A stretch of DNA of 64,000 nucleotides from positions 1-64,000 of the forward strand of contig JAPDQY010000002.1 in the NCBI GenBank assembly GCA_034505235.1. The letters are read 5' to 3'. Under the pieces are notes generated by a model. It did not search any database and was not told where the DNA came from. It worked only from the letters and a program-made list of their open reading frames with translations. Shown here one piece after another: positions 61,901-64,000 of the stretch; within the stretch, counting starts at the first letter, position 1; each line of letters begins with the position of its first letter. Made by a program: the position numbers and the translations under genes. The DNA comes from Coneutiohabitans thermophilus (GTDB lineage: Bacteria; Zhuqueibacterota; Zhuqueibacteria; Zhuqueibacterales; Zhuqueibacteraceae).

Positions 61901-62355
61901 ACCATGCTCACCGGGTTGGATTTGTCGGGATGCACGAAATACTGAAGCGTCGACTTTTCCAGTTCCTTCGACCAGAGGCCACCGGCGTAGCCATACCGCC
62001 GAAAGCGCGGTTTGGTATGATGCGAGGCAAAGGTGTAAAGCTTGTCATTCACCGTGTCCAGGACCGCGTCGATGTAATAACTGGTGCTGGCTTCCTGTTT
62101 GTTGGTCCTCGTCCAAACACTGCCATCGTACTTCCAGATATACCACTTGGCCTGCGCTTCATGATAGCCCAAAGTCCACCACATGCCATCATAGAAAAAC
62201 ACTTTGCTTTGATTGGACTTACGAAACTCGGCGGTGGTGGAGACGGCGAGCGGCGAACCCGGCTGGGCGAAGAGAGGGGCGGCACATACGAGAAAGCTCA
62301 CGATCCATACAAATAGCACTCCCCATAACCGCGAGCACTTTGATGTCGATAGCAT
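58909..62355 (-). CDS. Giant secreted repeat protein with sorting tail, paralog 2
   Basis: 1148 residues; ATG 62355 has GGAGG nine bases upstream. Signal peptide (SRLWGVLFVWIVSFLVCAAP). Same plan as the 55044 protein: propeller 1 from 'NQSKVFFYDGMWWTLGYHEA', two Ig-like domains ('NAGYTIQMTVSAGGALSAGS', 'AANYTIAFRVGAAGRLLSGT'), propeller 2 from 'RQNQSKIFHHGGYWWAMLQD', and tail 'AYPNPFNPVTNLRFRLTSPA' then 'SGTYFYRLLVDGQAQTGLLH'. 'DADTLWTDESSQL' and 'DPDTIWTDETSNL' loops match those of paralog 1. The two arose by gene duplication after an internal duplication. Function unknown. Confidence 0.85.
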   Translation of the reverse strand: MLSTSKCSRLWGVLFVWIVSFLVCAAPLFAQPGSPLAVSTTAEFRKSNQSKVFFYDGMWWTLGYHEAQAKWYIWKYDGSVWTRTNKQEASTSYYIDAVLDTVNDKLYTFASHHTKPRFRRYGYAGGLWSKELEKSTLQYFVHPDKSNPVSMVLARNGTLWLFRVDGSSNLQATYSSNMGTTWSPAITIKTGLNVSTGTTDAVAFTLGGQNYVGVGYAEKNAANSAYGFLYHRDGDADTLWTDESSQLTFFGSEVALNDICMAVDGTNQIYMFVRTAGGNSSDPRNTLYRRNTAGVWSKFAVNNVGTGPLWTSPAIAIDGENQVLYLLGRNTTSAIVEYKMCSIGQENTLLTAAVDTLLASGTDAFANISVPAGLLNSTTGLMVVGDNTTDDDLWFNLLPISAASNLIINSVAVSPDTVNYNAGYTIQMTVSAGGALSAGSGQIYLRFPDNTLVPASISPANILINGTPAATASANSATRELAITTPVNIAPSSLVTVEVTAATGLLNPTLAGNYTLEAWTSAQHTPVTSPSYTLFATNTTVTAATVTPFPAEADSAANYTIAFRVGAAGRLLSGTSTFTVQFPLPTVIANGSLTGVTVNAVSATASGNSSNRTVTITVPAAVTINNSDSVTLFIPYTGITNPSHADTFYLHLATSVETTLVQSQGYDIRIGRPISSTTKNIERQNQSKIFHHGGYWWAMLQDKSSKNWYLCQRLDTTWTAVRLITNLSKARPDCILDAPNNRVYILLPGASTTYLTRLTYNPGSQTWTTDSGYPKTVWAVQQANMNLVRANNGALWVFYISGGAIHGRRSSDNGNTWGSAVVIKSGLHDQNGLTDAVPFTYAGNSYVGLGYAEDGSSSAIFGFLRHKDTDPDTIWTDETSNLEQFDGTDADDHINMLVHNNEIFMIVKTAGGTATAAKNGLMHRETDGDWSSYAINIGEGWTRPVGAIDASNGELYVMGTTEGAVQIGEMKHVALGHYNDLVSAPVDTIFQNSSDDFFDLSAAHHTLTSASDLMVLASNITRDATWSQFIALLDGALAKPGIAPEESRQTASGVATGAGTVITAYPNPFNPVTNLRFRLTSPASVRLQIFNLNGQVVRTLVNGDLPAGTHERRWNGRNQLGEPVASGTYFYRLLVDGQAQTGLLHFIK

Positions 62356-62816
62356 ATTGGATGCCTCCAAAAAAGATGAGACGAAAAATGTATAAGGAGC
62401 CTGATTTGAGTTGGTTTGCAGGTGGCAAGCGTGTGGATGGTTAAACATCAACGCGCTTGGCAGCAACCTTTTATCTCCAACCAGGTATTGGCACAAAAAG
62501 CAACCGGCTGGTTTACCCGTCAAGGTATCGTCATCCACCTCACGGCCGGCAAGCGGGTTGTCGGTTCGTGATGCAGGCCAATAAGCAGACGAGAATGGCA
62601 AGCGCTGATTTTATCCAGGCATCCGTTTATTACACCAGAAGAGAGGGAAATGCGGAATTTCGTCGCAATTGCATGCGTCGCCGGAGGGTATCGCCAGCTT
62701 TTGCTTGCATGTTCTAGGCAATTTTGCTATGTTCGTACCCACGCGTGACAAGACCATGCTGCTTCCCGATGATCGCAAGCAACTGCAACAACATGCCAAC
62801 TCTTTTCCCCGCGAAG
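62356..62816. other. Divergent region between giant paralog 2 and thiI
   Basis: 461 bases with no gene. It includes the thiI promoter candidate at 62705-62733. The minus-strand frame that extends the giant gene upstream to 62601 lacks a start signal and reads as non-coding. Confidence 0.5.
62705..62733 (+). promoter_or_regulatory. Sigma-70-type promoter for thiI
   Basis: TTGCAT (62705-62710), a 17-base spacer and TATGTT (62728-62733). Four of six bases match at each box with ideal spacing, and it lies about 84 bases upstream of the thiI start. Confidence 0.45.
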
Positions 62817-64000
62817 ATGACTGCCACCGCGGTGGTGATTCACTACCATGAGATTGCCCTGAAAGGCAACAACCGGCGTTATTTCGAGAAGAAGCTGCAA
62901 CGCAACATCATGCGCGCAACGGCGTCGCTGGGCATGCTCGAGGTGCGGCGTCTGCCGGGCCGCTTGCTGGGAATTCTGTCGCCGCAAGCCGATTGGCCGC
63001 AATTGCGCCAGGCTCTGCAACAGGTCTTTGGAGTGGCCTACTTTGCGCCCACAATCAGAGTCCCGCAGGATTTGGAGGCCATCAAGCATGCGGCACGAGA
63101 GCTGTTGCAGGGCAAAACCTTTGCGAGCTTCAAAGTGGAAACCAAACGCGCGCAAAAGGCCTTTGCCTGGACTTCGCCCCAGGTCAATGCCGCGCTCGGA
63201 GAATATTTATGCGCGCATTTTCCGGCCAAGGTGGATCTCACACATCCCGAAGTCACGCTGTGGGTCGAAATCGCCGATGATTATGCCCTGCTGTACTGCG
63301 AGCGGGTAGCGGGAGCCGGCGGCCTGCCGGTGGGAACCAGCGAGCGCGCAGTTTGCCTGATCTCCGGCGGCATCGATTCGCCGGTGGCGGCCTATCGCCT
63401 CATGCGACGCGGCGTGAAGTTGATCTTCGTGCATTTCCACAGCGCACCGTTCACCAGCACCGCCTCCCAGCGGCTGGTCGAGCGCCAGGTTCAGCTTCTC
63501 ACCCGTTTTCAGTTCCTGTCTTCGCTGTATTTGCTCCCCTTCGCCGAGGTGCAGCGGCATCTGGTGGCGGTTTGCCCGCCGAGTCTGCGGGTCATCCTTT
63601 ACCGCCGCGCAATGTTGCGCCTGGCGGAGCGTATCGCGCAAAACTATCATGCACCGGCATTGGTGACCGGCGACAATGTGGCGCAAGTGGCCAGCCAAAC
63701 GCTGTCGAACCTGCATGTGATCAGTGCCGCGGTCGGGCTGCCGGTCATCCGGCCCCTGGCAGGAGAGGACAAGCAGGACATCATCGCGCAGGCGCGTCAA
63801 ATCGGCACCTATGCCATCTCCATCGAACCGTATGAAGATTGTTGCTCCCTGTTTGCCGCGCCCAATCCTGAAACGCATGCCCGGCTCGAGACCGTCAGGC
63901 GATTCGAGGCAATGTTCGACCTGGAGGCGGAACTCGGCAAGGCGCTGCAACAAGCCGTGATCAAGCGTTATCGCTTCCGCCGCCAGGTGTGTGAGGAGCT
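62817..64000 (+). CDS. thiI: tRNA 4-thiouridine synthase ThiI (cut by window edge)
   Basis: 394 codons to the window end, still open. ATG 62817 (an in-frame ATG at 62793 is an alternative; neither has a strong ribosome site). ThiI order: NFLD-type start 'AVVIHYHEIALKGNNRRYFE', THUMP domain ('FASFKVETKRAQKAFAWTSP', 'VTLWVEIADDYALLYCERVA'), PP-loop 'CLISGGIDSPVAAYRLMRRG', 'LVTGDNVAQVASQTLSNLHV' and 'YEDCCSLFAAPNP' with the conserved Cys pair. Only the extreme end is missing; whether a rhodanese domain follows is unknown. It thiolates U8 of tRNA. Confidence 0.92.
   Translation, partial: MTATAVVIHYHEIALKGNNRRYFEKKLQRNIMRATASLGMLEVRRLPGRLLGILSPQADWPQLRQALQQVFGVAYFAPTIRVPQDLEAIKHAARELLQGKTFASFKVETKRAQKAFAWTSPQVNAALGEYLCAHFPAKVDLTHPEVTLWVEIADDYALLYCERVAGAGGLPVGTSERAVCLISGGIDSPVAAYRLMRRGVKLIFVHFHSAPFTSTASQRLVERQVQLLTRFQFLSSLYLLPFAEVQRHLVAVCPPSLRVILYRRAMLRLAERIAQNYHAPALVTGDNVAQVASQTLSNLHVISAAVGLPVIRPLAGEDKQDIIAQARQIGTYAISIEPYEDCCSLFAAPNPETHARLETVRRFEAMFDLEAELGKALQQAVIKRYRFRRQVCEE

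Noticed and set aside
1..64000. CRISPR array, tRNA or rRNA genes
   Set aside because: No regularly spaced direct repeats and no T-loop-like sequences in a cloverleaf context were seen in the gaps; reading by eye cannot fully exclude a tRNA.

Overview
The window looks like chromosomal DNA of a Gram-negative bacterium from the FCB side of the tree, most like uncultured KSB1, Calditrichota or Zixibacteria-type lineages. This is inferred from five secreted proteins ending in an 'NYPNPFNP'-type Por/FlgD-like sorting tail, a DUF6029-type outer-membrane barrel, Omp28-like proteins and several lipoproteins. No rRNA or tRNA was found to settle the taxonomy.

Layout. 1-15.3 kb is an accessory-looking stretch, visibly lower in G+C than the rest. 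It holds an edge-truncated IS4-type transposase, two internally deleted copies of one IS256-type transposase (302-655 and 11162-11425), a broken WD40 gene, and two runs of very small minus-strand genes. The first run (0.7-3.9 kb) has zinc ribbons, a TerB-like protein, a DUF4177-like protein and two membrane proteins. The second (11.5-14.2 kb) has DUF4177-like, YidD-like, two paralogous 75-residue beta proteins around a proline-rich membrane anchor, and a DUF4234 protein. Between them lie a 1977-residue secreted lipase/beta-helix protein and a FlgO-domain protein. 15.3-21.4 kb carries an NtrC-type regulator with an altered GAFTGA loop, a recQ gene split by four frameshifts, and hflK-hflC.

21.7-35.8 kb is a long minus-strand run of exported proteins: a Tat-exported glycosylasparaginase, Xaa-Pro aminopeptidase, S9 peptidase and amidohydrolase (peptide breakdown), then a DUF6029 barrel, TlpA thioredoxin, PEGA/Omp28 lipoprotein, Omp28-like sorted protein, a small sorted protein and a transglutaminase. 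35.8-42.2 kb has cysS, a PHP-ABC ATPase fusion of TrlF type, and a five-heme lipoprotein cytochrome.

42.5-53.1 kb is a plus-strand run: msrB, msrA, glucokinase, an FAD/Fe-S D-2-hydroxyacid dehydrogenase, gltS, a transaldolase-phosphoglucose isomerase fusion and an RmlD-like reductase. These join methionine-sulfoxide repair to entry of glucose and lactate or glycolate into central carbon metabolism. 53.1-64 kb has an Hsp20, a DUF971 protein, two tandem giant secreted paralogs each built from duplicated halves, and thiI, which runs off the window.

Most interesting: the two small-protein operons that share paralogs inside a transposase-flanked island, the exported thiol/sorting-tail operon, the PHP-ABC protein with a degenerate first PHP motif, the altered transaldolase active site, and several reading-frame lesions (amber codon, frameshifts) that are either real decay/recoding or assembly errors.
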